A stretch of DNA of 64,000 bases. Source: Trueperaceae bacterium (lineage in GTDB: Bacteria > Deinococcota > Deinococci > Deinococcales > Trueperaceae). The position numbers and the translations under genes are program-made. Each line of letters starts with the position of its first letter. Position 1 is the stretch's first letter. The stretch lies in the NCBI GenBank assembly GCA_020354625.1, contig CP070651.1, positions 98,805 to 162,804 of the forward strand. Reading direction: 5' to 3'. Below are positions 25,611-33,948 of the stretch, one piece after another. The notes under the pieces are model-generated. The model did not search any database. It saw only the letters and a list, made by a program, of their open reading frames with translations, and was not told where the DNA came from.

Positions 25611-26477
25611 GTGAAGTCTGCCGTCTCGCCAAGGCGCACACTCCGGCACTTTCTGTCTTTTGTGACCTTTGAGCACACCCTTTTCGCACTCCCATTTGCG
25701 TATGCAGGTATGGTTCTAGCAGCTCAAGGTTGGCCAGGTTGGGAGGTTTTCTCCTGGGTTACTTTGGCCATGGTCGGTGCGAGGACTGCCAGCATGGCGT
25801 TAAACCGCGTCATCGATGCGCGAATCGATGCAAAGAATCCGAGGACGGCAAATCGCGAGATACCGACGGGTAAGGTCTCCCGCTTAGATGGAGTACTTCT
25901 CGCGATGCTCGGTTTTGCCCTCTTGGCTGTGGCCGGCGCGTCGCTCAATCGTTTGACCCTGGCGCTGCTACCGATTGCTGTACTGTTCTTGGCTCTCTAT
26001 CCCTACACCAAGCGGTTTACTCGGCTCTGCCACTATTGGCTCGGCATCACGATCGGTGCCTCGGCTGCCGGGGGTTGGATTGCGGTCACTGCTTCTTTCG
26101 ACCTTGTGACGGTTTTGTTGTGGGCTGGGGTCGGAATGTGGATAGCTGGTTTCGACATACTCTACGCTGTCTTGGACGTCGATTTCGATCGGGGTCATGG
26201 ACTCTATAGTATTCCCGCTTGCTACGGTGTCGAAACTGCACTCGGCATCTCGGCGGCGACGCACCTCTCGGCCTGGATCTTCATGGTAGCAATCTTACCT
26301 GTGGCCGGCCTCACTGTGCCCTATGGCTTGGCGTTGGTTGTTGCTGCGGGTCTGCTTTATTATCAGCACCGGCTCGTGCGAACCCGTGAGGTGAGGGATG
26401 TACTTAGGTCGTTCAATGCCAATCTCTACCTTAGTGGCATCGTTCTGACCGGAATTGTAGTCGATTTGTTGACGTAG
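25611..26477 (+). CDS. mqnP: UbiA-family prenyltransferase, probably MqnP
   Basis: An integral membrane aromatic prenyltransferase of about 288 residues. The two metal-diphosphate motifs are visible: NRVIDARIDAKNPRT (NxxxDxxxD, near 65-79) and DVDFDRGHGLYSIP (DxxxD). Since menaquinone here goes through futalosine (mqnD at 1.5 kb), this is probably the enzyme that prenylates the naphthoate ring, MqnP; 4-hydroxybenzoate as substrate is less likely. GTG 25611 is preferred over a longer frame from 25455 that overlaps the DUF512 gene. A G-rich ribosome site lies 12 bases upstream. Confidence 0.85.
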   Translation: MKSAVSPRRTLRHFLSFVTFEHTLFALPFAYAGMVLAAQGWPGWEVFSWVTLAMVGARTASMALNRVIDARIDAKNPRTANREIPTGKVSRLDGVLLAMLGFALLAVAGASLNRLTLALLPIAVLFLALYPYTKRFTRLCHYWLGITIGASAAGGWIAVTASFDLVTVLLWAGVGMWIAGFDILYAVLDVDFDRGHGLYSIPACYGVETALGISAATHLSAWIFMVAILPVAGLTVPYGLALVVAAGLLYYQHRLVRTREVRDVLRSFNANLYLSGIVLTGIVVDLLT

Positions 26478-26480
26478 GAC

Positions 26481-26509
26481 TTGACAGCGGTCTAATTAAG
26501 ATCTAAACT
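26481..26509 (+). promoter_or_regulatory. sigma-70 type promoter of tRNA-Asp
   Basis: TTGACA (26481-26486), 17-base spacer, TAAACT (26504-26509). It is the best full promoter in the window and ends 13 bases before the tRNA. Confidence 0.8.
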
Positions 26510-26522
26510 CTGAGGTGCGTTT

Positions 26523-26598
26523 GGAGCCGTAGTGTAGCGGTTAGCATATCTGCCTGTCACGCAGAAGGTCGCGGGTTCAAATCCCGTCGGCTCCGCCA
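26523..26598 (+). tRNA. tRNA-Asp (anticodon GTC)
   Basis: The sequence folds as a cloverleaf: acceptor GGAGCCG with CGGCTCC, D arm with GTGTAGCGGTTAGCAT, anticodon loop CTGTCAC in a TCTGC/GCAGA stem, T arm GCGGG-TTCAAAT-CCCGT, discriminator G and an encoded CCA. It is a single-gene transcript with its own promoter and terminator. Confidence 0.97.
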
Positions 26599-26602
26599 AA
26601 AG

Positions 26603-26625
26603 GCCGGGTTTTTGCCCGGCTTTTT
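26603..26625 (+). terminator. intrinsic terminator of tRNA-Asp
   Basis: GCCGGG, 6-base loop, CCCGGC, then TTTTT. It begins four bases after the CCA end of the tRNA. Confidence 0.9.
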
Positions 26626-26703
26626 ATTTTTCCGAGTCGGTCGGCCAACCTGTCTACTACCTCAAGAGCGTTTCAACTTGCATTCTAACCGTTGCGAACC
26701 TGG

Positions 26704-26709
26704 TACCTT
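26704..26709 (+). promoter_or_regulatory. -10 box of the Lon-N gene, leaderless type
   Basis: TACCTT six bases before GTG 26716. A second possible box (TACACT, 26709-26714) lies too close to the start to serve it. Confidence 0.5.
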
Positions 26710-26715
26710 ACACTT

Positions 26716-27363
26716 GTGTCTGAGCTACCTCTATTCGCATTACCTGACACGGTCGTCTTTCCTGGCATGACGGTCCCGCTCTATATTTTTGAAGCGCGGT
26801 ACAAGACTATGGTCAAGCTCTGTCTCGAGCAGGAGGTGGCCAGGTTTGTGATGGTGCTCGCAAACTCACAACACACTTCTCTCGACGACCGTATTCCGGT
26901 TTCTGCAGTGGGAAGCTATGTCGATATCCTCTCCGTTTCCGAGAATCCAGATGGAACGTACCACCTCATAACTTATGGCCACGAGCGCTGCAAGATCGAG
27001 GTTACGCGACATCAATATGTAAAGGAACCCGATGGGATGGCTCGACCACTCTATTTCACAGAGGATCGTAGCCTGCCTTTGCAGCGTAGCGACCCCAATG
27101 AAGAGCGCGTAGCGGCTTGGGATACGAGAGAGGTCTTTGCGCGATACGCCGAGCTCTTTTATTCCTTCGATGCTGAAAAACAGATCGAAGATGCGATGCC
27201 TGAAGACCTTCTCTACCAAGCGTCCTTTATCTGTGCCAATATTCGTATCCCATCCGAACATCGACAGGCTCTTCTCGAAACCCCTTCTCTGGTAGAGAGG
27301 TTTCAACTGGCAACCCGTCTGATGCGTGAGCGTTTGGCGGAGAGCGGTGTTTCTGGGGAATGA
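26716..27363 (+). CDS. stand-alone Lon N-terminal (LON substrate-binding) domain protein
   Basis: About 215 residues with the start of the LON domain (LPLFALPDTVVFPGMTVPLYIFEARYK) and the helical end found in Lon substrate-binding regions, but no ATPase or protease domain. Such proteins occur widely; their function is not well known. GTG 26716 is chosen because it follows a TACCTT box by six bases and begins the conserved part; TTG 26692 would add eight residues and overlap the promoter. Confidence 0.88.
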   Translation: MSELPLFALPDTVVFPGMTVPLYIFEARYKTMVKLCLEQEVARFVMVLANSQHTSLDDRIPVSAVGSYVDILSVSENPDGTYHLITYGHERCKIEVTRHQYVKEPDGMARPLYFTEDRSLPLQRSDPNEERVAAWDTREVFARYAELFYSFDAEKQIEDAMPEDLLYQASFICANIRIPSEHRQALLETPSLVERFQLATRLMRERLAESGVSGE

Positions 27364-27505
27364 TGTTGGTGCTGAAGTCGCTCATGGGTCGTCCGTTTTT
27401 TGGGATAGGGTCGGTTGTTACTGACGGAGGAACCTTGGTGTCTTGTTTGTCAACACGCTTCTTCTGGAAGATCGAGCTTGTAGGATCGAATGCCAGAGGG
27501 CGACC

Positions 27506-28591
27506 GTGACGATTTCGATTGAGCACCTCGTGTTCCGATGGGAAGACTTCCCTCCGGTCACGGCTGATCTCCCGGGAATCGGAGGCATCATTCGCAGTGA
27601 AGTCGAGGATTTCTTGGTCGATGAGATCGCGCTCTATCGACCCGATGGAAACGGTTCGCATACCTATGTGCGAGTAGAAAAGCGTAATCAAACCACCCAA
27701 GCACTCATTACCGCGCTCGTTAACGAGGGGGTCGATGAAAAATCGATCGGAGTTGCAGGGTTGAAAGACAAGTATGCCATCACCCGCCAGTGGCTCAGCG
27801 TACCGAATCGCTTTGCCCACGCATTGTCGGCACTCGAGGCACTCCCTGGTGTGGAGTTGCTCGAGCGTTCACGACACAAGAACAAGCTAGGACTCGGTCA
27901 TCTTGTGGGTAACCGCTTCAAGATCACGGTTCGCAGGACCGATCCAGAGGCAGAAAAGAGGGCTCGTGCCATTTTAGATCGCCTCTACCAGATTGGTGTT
28001 CCGAACTACTTTGGCCCCCAGCGCTTTGGGCGTTTTGGTACTAACGCCGTCGACGGTTATAAGTTGCTACAGGGTCAGTGGGTACCTGGTGGAACCCGAC
28101 TCAAGCGCTTTTTTGTGTCTGCGCTCCAAGCCCTCATTTTCAATGCCATATTGGCTGAGCGTTATAGGAGAAATCTCTATCGACGGGTGATACCTGGTGA
28201 TTGGGCGCGAAAACACGATACTGGTGGGACGTTCAAGGTCGAGGGCGTCGCCGAAGAGATCAGGGCATTCGATTTAAGGATCAGTGCTACGTTCCCGCTT
28301 TTCGGTCGCAAGGTCGGGATATCTGAAGGTGTGGCAGGTGAGATCGAACGTCAGGTGCTCCAACAGTATCAAGTGCAGCGACAGGACTTCTCGGTTCGAA
28401 AAGGGACGAGAAGAATCTCGCGTATCCCTCTGGACGAGGTGGTACTTGCCGCTGAGCAAGGTGTTCTTCGGCTCGACTTCTCACTGCCCAAGGGTGCTTA
28501 TGCGACAAGCTTTCTTCGAGAAGTGATGAAGGTCGAGGTCGATGCCCCAAGCCCCCGTACCGAAATGGGTTCAGATGATTCGCCCGGGTAG
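27506..28591 (+). CDS. truD: tRNA pseudouridine(13) synthase TruD
   Basis: TruD makes pseudouridine 13 in tRNA-Glu. The catalytic Asp is in AGLKDKYAITRQWLS, and NYFGPQRFG and VGNRFKITVR are further family motifs. About 361 residues. GTG 27506 lies six bases after AGAGGG; a longer frame to 27443 lacks similarity. It is convergent with the VWA gene, whose stop lies 26 bases away, with a 6-bp GCGCTC/GAGCGC stem in between. Confidence 0.94.
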   Translation: MTISIEHLVFRWEDFPPVTADLPGIGGIIRSEVEDFLVDEIALYRPDGNGSHTYVRVEKRNQTTQALITALVNEGVDEKSIGVAGLKDKYAITRQWLSVPNRFAHALSALEALPGVELLERSRHKNKLGLGHLVGNRFKITVRRTDPEAEKRARAILDRLYQIGVPNYFGPQRFGRFGTNAVDGYKLLQGQWVPGGTRLKRFFVSALQALIFNAILAERYRRNLYRRVIPGDWARKHDTGGTFKVEGVAEEIRAFDLRISATFPLFGRKVGISEGVAGEIERQVLQQYQVQRQDFSVRKGTRRISRIPLDEVVLAAEQGVLRLDFSLPKGAYATSFLREVMKVEVDAPSPRTEMGSDDSPG

Positions 28592-28617
28592 GCGCTCGCA
28601 CCGTGATCCCAGGAGCG

Positions 28618-31035
28618 CTAGTTTCGGCGCCGTACCAAGGGTGCCATCCCCAGGAACTCGAGGCGCCTGAAGACTAATTCGAGGAGAAAGATCAACAGGC
28701 CTGCGAGCGCAATCGGTGCCCAGACGGGGAGAGCTGTGGAGGGTGTGGGGGGAGCATACACACCTGGAATGTCGAGATTCTTTCCGCCGCTGAAGGTGCT
28801 AATCTCCCGCAGTCGCTCACTCGCACCTTGGGTGTTGAACTCGGGGTTAGGGGTGCTAACTCGACTTCGTGCCACCACTTCGCTACCGTCGTACACGATA
28901 AGGGATCCACCGCTACTCGGTGCTTCGAGTCGGCCCTCATAACGACCCGGTGCGACCTGCTCGAGCTCACGGTCGATCCCGTTATAGCGTGCTACCAAGG
29001 TCTTGTTGTTGATGTAAGTTCCATTTTCTACGGCGTCTACGACGACCCGAAGCAGGTTTCCTTCTCGAGTCACCACGGCGGAAAAGGTTGCAGGCCTGGC
29101 TTGCAGCCAACGGGTTACGGTTCCCAAGAGAGCGGGGAGCTGTTCCCACTCTCCAAAGGTACCTGCCCAGGTATTGAGATCGGTGGTGAGTGCCGAGGTG
29201 CGACCGAGTCCCTGACGCCTGACCGCCAGAATCGGTTCGTTCTGCAGGCCCTCAAGAATCGTCTCCGCATCTGCTTTGAGTGTACTTGCGATATAGGCGT
29301 CAAGCGGTGGCGCACGGCCCTCGACCGCTGAAAGTGGATGCTGCCGGACGATCGGAAAGATTAACTCCTCGCGCAGTAACGATCGAGTCGCGGTAAGCGC
29401 TTCGCTCGTAAAGATCTGGGGCAAGGTATTGATGTCGAGAGCTTGATAGTAGCGTCCCCCACCGGCGAATGCGATCGCCTCGAGCCGTTCGAAATCCGCA
29501 TTTTGTCCGATAGCGATGGTCGAAGTCGTTATTTTTTCTCCCAATCCTCGGAGCGCTAGTAGATCGAAGTCGACGTCTTGTGTCGAGGAGAAAGGACCCT
29601 GACCGTCGTAGAGTTTGCCATCAGAAAGGATGATGATGTGTTTAACCGAGGCTTCGGTCTCACGAAGAGACTCGATCGCCATCTCGTAGGCGGGAAACAG
29701 GACCGTTCCTCCTTGCGTGCCGATGTTCAAGATGGCGTTGAGCATCTCGCGCTTGCCACGCTCAGTCGCCTTACGCAGTCCAAACACCCACTCGGTTGAG
29801 CTCTGATCACTGAAGGCGATCAGACCCAAAAGATCATCTTGATAGGCGAGATCGACGACGCTTATCGCCCCCTCTTTCGCCAGCTCGATCTTACTCGGGT
29901 TGCCGGTGCTCATCGATTGGGAACGATCCATGACAATGATCAGCGCGACGAGTGGCAGCTCGACCTCGGTACGTAAGTCGGTGTTGACGGGAAGGACCTC
30001 TTCTACTGGTGTACGATACCAGGCGCCAAAACCGAAACTAGACGGTCCTCCGGTCATCATCAGACCACCACCGTTTTCAACGTAACGTTTCAATAGATCG
30101 AGTTGTCCTGGTGTGAACTGGCCAGCAGTTTCGCGGAGAATGATGGCGCTGTAGGGGAGGGGAGAAGTAATATCACCGACCGTACCGAGCTGAACTTCAA
30201 ATCCCTGAGAACGCAAGAGGGTGGCCATAGCACTGTCACCGATAATCAGCACGGGTTCTCGCGCACTCACCGCAATCTCGATATCGAGCCGGTCGTCTTC
30301 TTGGGGTTGTGGAAAACCGGCCACGATCGAGGAAGTGACCTGTATGGTCTTTTCCTGCTCCACCTGGAACGTAAACGGTACCGATGTCTTGCCTGCGGAA
30401 ATCTCACGCGTGATCGGCTCGAGGAGGGTATCGCCCACGGCCGAATAGAGTGTCAATGAAGTCGGAAGATCGCTCTCGATCACAGCGATGACCTCAACGG
30501 TTGCCCCACGGCTGGTCTGCTCGGGGGCGAGGAGACTCGTTAAGCGCACATTGGCCTGACCACTCACCTCAAAAGAGTCGATCGGAATATCAGGCAGGGC
30601 CAGCCGCGAGTTTCCGAGGGACTCGGCGCCGTCACTAATCAGTAGCGCCCGCTGTACCCCACTAGCAGAGGCGACCTGAAGAGCTCGAGATATATCTGTG
30701 ACCGATGTATCCAAAAACGGGGGGATGGTCGCACCCCGGCGCGTGACCTGGGTGGTGTCTCCGGCGAAATAGAAGAACTCAGGTGCCTCTGGGAGCTTGG
30801 AGAAGTCGAACTGCTGTGCCGCCACGATTCCGTTTTGACCAACACTTTTAGAGACGTCGATCAAGACGGCTATCTCCGTACCGGGACGGCCTAACGAGGG
30901 CTGGGCCAGGGCGGTAACGAGCAGCGTGATGGCGAAAATTCGCGCCAACCAACCCTTCTTTCTAGGCAGAAGGAATAACAGGGGTAAGGCGAGAAAGGCC
31001 CAGGGAAAATCGAAGGTCAATTCGAAGGGGACCAC
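28618..31035 (-). CDS. large VWA-domain membrane protein (BatA/YeaC-like, GATase1-like core)
   Basis: An 805-residue protein: two N-terminal membrane helices (about 5-24 and 30-45), a first VWA-like segment (AVLIDVSKSVG), a glutamine-amidotransferase-like region (GGGLMMTGGPSSFGFG), a canonical VWA domain (VMDRSQSMS MIDAS start, near 375), a beta-rich region and a C-terminal helix (about 775-795). Homologues in several phyla are membrane-anchored with the bulk on one side; their role is unknown. GTG 31035 stands six bases after TAGGAT. The gene stands alone, divergent from the histidine kinase. Confidence 0.88.
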   Translation of the reverse strand: MVPFELTFDFPWAFLALPLLFLLPRKKGWLARIFAITLLVTALAQPSLGRPGTEIAVLIDVSKSVGQNGIVAAQQFDFSKLPEAPEFFYFAGDTTQVTRRGATIPPFLDTSVTDISRALQVASASGVQRALLISDGAESLGNSRLALPDIPIDSFEVSGQANVRLTSLLAPEQTSRGATVEVIAVIESDLPTSLTLYSAVGDTLLEPITREISAGKTSVPFTFQVEQEKTIQVTSSIVAGFPQPQEDDRLDIEIAVSAREPVLIIGDSAMATLLRSQGFEVQLGTVGDITSPLPYSAIILRETAGQFTPGQLDLLKRYVENGGGLMMTGGPSSFGFGAWYRTPVEEVLPVNTDLRTEVELPLVALIIVMDRSQSMSTGNPSKIELAKEGAISVVDLAYQDDLLGLIAFSDQSSTEWVFGLRKATERGKREMLNAILNIGTQGGTVLFPAYEMAIESLRETEASVKHIIILSDGKLYDGQGPFSSTQDVDFDLLALRGLGEKITTSTIAIGQNADFERLEAIAFAGGGRYYQALDINTLPQIFTSEALTATRSLLREELIFPIVRQHPLSAVEGRAPPLDAYIASTLKADAETILEGLQNEPILAVRRQGLGRTSALTTDLNTWAGTFGEWEQLPALLGTVTRWLQARPATFSAVVTREGNLLRVVVDAVENGTYINNKTLVARYNGIDRELEQVAPGRYEGRLEAPSSGGSLIVYDGSEVVARSRVSTPNPEFNTQGASERLREISTFSGGKNLDIPGVYAPPTPSTALPVWAPIALAGLLIFLLELVFRRLEFLGMAPLVRRRN

Positions 31036-31041
31036 ACCTTT

Positions 31042-31047
31042 ATCCTA
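31042..31047 (-). promoter_or_regulatory. -10 box of the VWA gene, leaderless type
   Basis: TAGGAT on the minus strand, exactly six bases before GTG 31035. Confidence 0.55.
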
Positions 31048-31149
31048 GCAGTATCTTTCGCGCTTGGCGGTTCGCCATATTCGTTCAAGCCACAGATGCA
31101 AGCCCAAAATGTGGATGATCCTGTGAGATGGATTTGCCCCCCCCGGACT

Positions 31150-31165
31150 CCTTCTACGTAGAAGG
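31150..31165. promoter_or_regulatory. 16-base perfect palindrome, candidate operator
   Basis: CCTTCTACGTAGAAGG lies in the 225-base region between two divergent genes (VWA and histidine kinase), about 100 bases from each start. Apart from this and the two -10 boxes, nothing else was seen in the gap. Confidence 0.45.
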
Positions 31166-31246
31166 GGGTGCTTGGTAGAATCAGGCCCAGATTCAAGAGG
31201 CCCCCAAAGGCTGAATTCTTTATTACGGTTCTTGAGAATGACCTGC

Positions 31247-31252
31247 TATGAT
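31247..31252 (+). promoter_or_regulatory. extended -10 box of the histidine kinase gene
   Basis: TGC-TATGAT, eight bases before ATG 31261; no ribosome site. Confidence 0.55.
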
Positions 31253-31260
31253 TGACGGGT

Positions 31261-32439
31261 ATGCTTACCTCCCAGCAGCCTTACGTCCTCATCGCGATGG
31301 CTGACGAGGACCGTGGCGCTAAGCTGAACAGCGTTGTAAACGATATGGGTTTACGCGGCGAGGTGTTGAGCGAGGCAGAAGCGGTGCTCTACCACACTCG
31401 TGGCTCGGTTCCAGAAGCCCTCATCATCGAGCACGCTCTGGCAAGTACGGTCCGTCAGGTGGATCTCGTCGCCGTGTTGAGGCGGAGGAAACCTTTGGAG
31501 ACAGTTCCGCTTGTCTACCTCGGCCCTCCCTGGGCCAGTGCTCAGACGACAGCTCTCGATTCGGGAGCCGATGTCTATCTCCCTTTGCCGACTCACCCAC
31601 TGCTGGTGAAGGGCTACCTCAAACGGCTTCTCAAGCGCCGTCAACTGGAAAAGGTGACGGCTGAGGCGCTCGAGCGCATGCGAAGTTTCGAGCGGGCCTA
31701 CCAGGACAGCGAGCGCGTCAAAGACGATCTCATACATATGTTGGTACACGACCTCAAAAGTCCCATTTCGAGTGTGATGGGCCTGCTCGAGCACAGCCTC
31801 GAAATGATCGGGGTCACCGATTCTGCAAACGAGGTGGAGGAGCTTTTGAGCCTTGCGCGGTCAGAAGCACAACACCTGCTAAATCTCGCAGCGAATATCC
31901 TCGACGTTCGCCGTATGAAGATCGGTCAAATGCCCTACAGTCCCAAGAAGATCGATGATCTGGTCAAACTCGCCAGGTATGCGTTACGAGATGTGAGTGG
32001 TGCTCCGCGGGAGCGTCAGATCGATTTTCAGATACAACCCGAGGCCGAGCAGCTTTTTGCTGACAGTGATTTGTTACGCCGTATCCTCGCCAACCTCTTT
32101 TCAAACGCGATCAAGCATACACGCCGTGGTGGCAATATCGAGTTCAGGGCGTTAAAGCAAGAAGATACCTATCTTCTGAGTGTCGCTGATGATGGTGAGG
32201 GGATACCGAAGCAGGATCAGAAGCGTATCTTCAATGCATTTGAACAGTCTCGTCACACCGTCCACGACCGGTTCGATACGGGCATGGGTCTAACCTTCTG
32301 CAAGCTAGCCGTGGAAAAACATGGAGGGGAGATCTGGGTCGAATCTGAGGTAGGACGAGGCAGTACCTTCGCCTTTACCATTCCGGTCGATGTCAAGAAC
32401 ACCTTGAATGAAGAGAAAATCACGGTCAGCGAGGCCTGA
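31261..32439 (+). CDS. soluble histidine kinase with N-terminal pseudo-receiver
   Basis: The 392-residue protein has no membrane segment. Residues 1-125 look like a receiver domain that keeps an acidic pair (ADED) but has ALIIEHA where the phosphate-accepting Asp should be and YLPLP instead of the conserved Lys-Pro, so it is probably not phosphorylated. A coiled linker leads to HisKA (LVHDLKSPISS, His near 159) and HATPase (NLFSNAIKHTRR, ADDGEGIP, GMGLTFCKLA). No response regulator is adjacent. Its 3' end overlaps rnhB by 32 bases. Confidence 0.9.
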   Translation: MLTSQQPYVLIAMADEDRGAKLNSVVNDMGLRGEVLSEAEAVLYHTRGSVPEALIIEHALASTVRQVDLVAVLRRRKPLETVPLVYLGPPWASAQTTALDSGADVYLPLPTHPLLVKGYLKRLLKRRQLEKVTAEALERMRSFERAYQDSERVKDDLIHMLVHDLKSPISSVMGLLEHSLEMIGVTDSANEVEELLSLARSEAQHLLNLAANILDVRRMKIGQMPYSPKKIDDLVKLARYALRDVSGAPRERQIDFQIQPEAEQLFADSDLLRRILANLFSNAIKHTRRGGNIEFRALKQEDTYLLSVADDGEGIPKQDQKRIFNAFEQSRHTVHDRFDTGMGLTFCKLAVEKHGGEIWVESEVGRGSTFAFTIPVDVKNTLNEEKITVSEA

Positions 32440-33046
32440 GCCTGGATGGGAACTCGAGGAGTCGCTGTGGAGGCGAGGCTACTCCCCTGTGGTCGGGATC
32501 GACGAAGTGGGCCGTGGTGCTTTGGCAGGACCTGTGATCGTCGCTGCGGTCGTGCTTTCCTATGGTGACTACTCGTATGCCGATTCGAAAACGCTCAAGC
32601 CCTCATTGCGGGAGCAGCTCGCTTTACACGTGCGTGAGCACGCTCTCGCGTGGGCAGTCGGTAGCGCCAGCGCTTCCGAAATCGACCGGTACAACGTTTT
32701 GGTGGCCACGCATATGGCAGCTTCCAGAGCCCTGTACGAGCTACCCATTCCGTACCAGGCGCTGGTTACCGACTATCTGAGACTCGAAGCCACCTGCCCC
32801 GTGGTGGCGGTTCCGAAGGCCGATTCTCGAAGTCGCCAGGTGGCGGCAGCCAGCATCTTGGCAAAAGTGACACGGGATGAACACATGGTGGAGATGGCTG
32901 CAGATTATCCCGAGTACGGTTTCGAGAAGCACAAAGGATACGGCTCGGTCGAGCATCTAAAGGCTCTTCATCGTATAGGGGCGTGCCACCTCCATCGAAG
33001 ATCCTTTAGACCGGTGGTCCAACGTCGTCTCTTCGAGCCTTCCTAA
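32408..33046 (+). CDS. rnhB: ribonuclease HII
   Basis: RNase HII removes ribonucleotides and RNA from RNA-DNA hybrids. GIDEVGRGALAGPV (catalytic Asp, Glu), SYADSKTLKPSLR and the C-terminal HKGYGSVEH are present; 212 residues is normal. Its ATG lies inside the end of the histidine kinase gene (32-base overlap), so translation is probably coupled. Confidence 0.96.
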   Translation: MKRKSRSARPEPGWELEESLWRRGYSPVVGIDEVGRGALAGPVIVAAVVLSYGDYSYADSKTLKPSLREQLALHVREHALAWAVGSASASEIDRYNVLVATHMAASRALYELPIPYQALVTDYLRLEATCPVVAVPKADSRSRQVAAASILAKVTRDEHMVEMAADYPEYGFEKHKGYGSVEHLKALHRIGACHLHRRSFRPVVQRRLFEPS

Positions 33047-33141
33047 GTAGGGGAGTGATATTTTACTATGAGGATACTCGTGTCTTACGATTGGTAGGAC
33101 CTAGGGGACGGTTCCCCAACTCTTTTTCAGGGGCTGACAGT

Positions 33142-33948
33142 ATGCCGCAGTGCATAGGTGTAAAGTTTGAAAACGGTCCAAAGCTTCATTACATGGAGGC
33201 GCCGCCGGTTCTGCCTGATGTCGGGACGAGGTGCGTGGTGAAAACGCGAAGGGGTCTCGAAGTCGGTCTTGTGCGCACCGATGCCAGGGAGCATCCAAGG
33301 CCTAGTGGGTACTTTGTTAGGGCGGCATCTCCAAAAGACCTCGAGCAGTACCAGAGTCTGTGCGGTCGTGCAGAGGATTTAAAGTGGTTGCTAAGAGCGC
33401 GTGCTAGACAAAACGGCACGGTGGTCAAGATCGTCGCCCTCGAGTTCACCCTCGACGAGGCGTTTCTCACGGTCAGTTACAGCTCTGAGGAACAACCTCA
33501 ACTTCGGGTGTTGGCGCAGGAATTGATCGCCTATACCGGAGCCCGGATCGAGTTCAACAACGTCGGACCGAGGGATCAGGCACGCATGTTGGGTACGGTC
33601 GGGGCGTGCGGTATGGGTTCGTGTAGTTCGACATGGTTGCAAGGATTTAGTGCCGTTAGCATTCGCATGGCGCGTGATCAGCAGCTCCCACTCAATCCGG
33701 AGAAGATCAGCGGGCCTTGTGGTCGTCTCATGTGTTGTCTGCAATTCGAGCACGCGATGTACAAGGAGCTGTTGCGCGAGCTGCCGAAAAAGGGGACTCA
33801 GGTCTGTCACACCGAGAGTGGAACTTGTGGTCGGATCGTAAAAGTCCATCCCCTCAAGGGCACGTTGGAACTCAAACAGGAAGACCGGATCGTGGGCGAG
33901 TTTTCAGCTGACAGCGTTACACCTGTCAATCAGCGAGGTAAAGCTTAA
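33142..33948 (+). CDS. PSP1-domain protein, RicT/YaaT-like
   Basis: About 268 residues of the PSP1 family. The cysteine pattern GACGMGSCSSTWLQG and GPCGRLMCCLQFE matches RicT (YaaT), which with RicA and RicF holds Fe-S clusters and helps RNase Y mature mRNAs in Bacillus. RicA and RicF genes are not seen here. ATG 33142 follows AGGGG. In Bacillus the gene is next to holB; here it also neighbours holB but faces it, overlapping by four bases. Confidence 0.9.
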   Translation: MPQCIGVKFENGPKLHYMEAPPVLPDVGTRCVVKTRRGLEVGLVRTDAREHPRPSGYFVRAASPKDLEQYQSLCGRAEDLKWLLRARARQNGTVVKIVALEFTLDEAFLTVSYSSEEQPQLRVLAQELIAYTGARIEFNNVGPRDQARMLGTVGACGMGSCSSTWLQGFSAVSIRMARDQQLPLNPEKISGPCGRLMCCLQFEHAMYKELLRELPKKGTQVCHTESGTCGRIVKVHPLKGTLELKQEDRIVGEFSADSVTPVNQRGKA

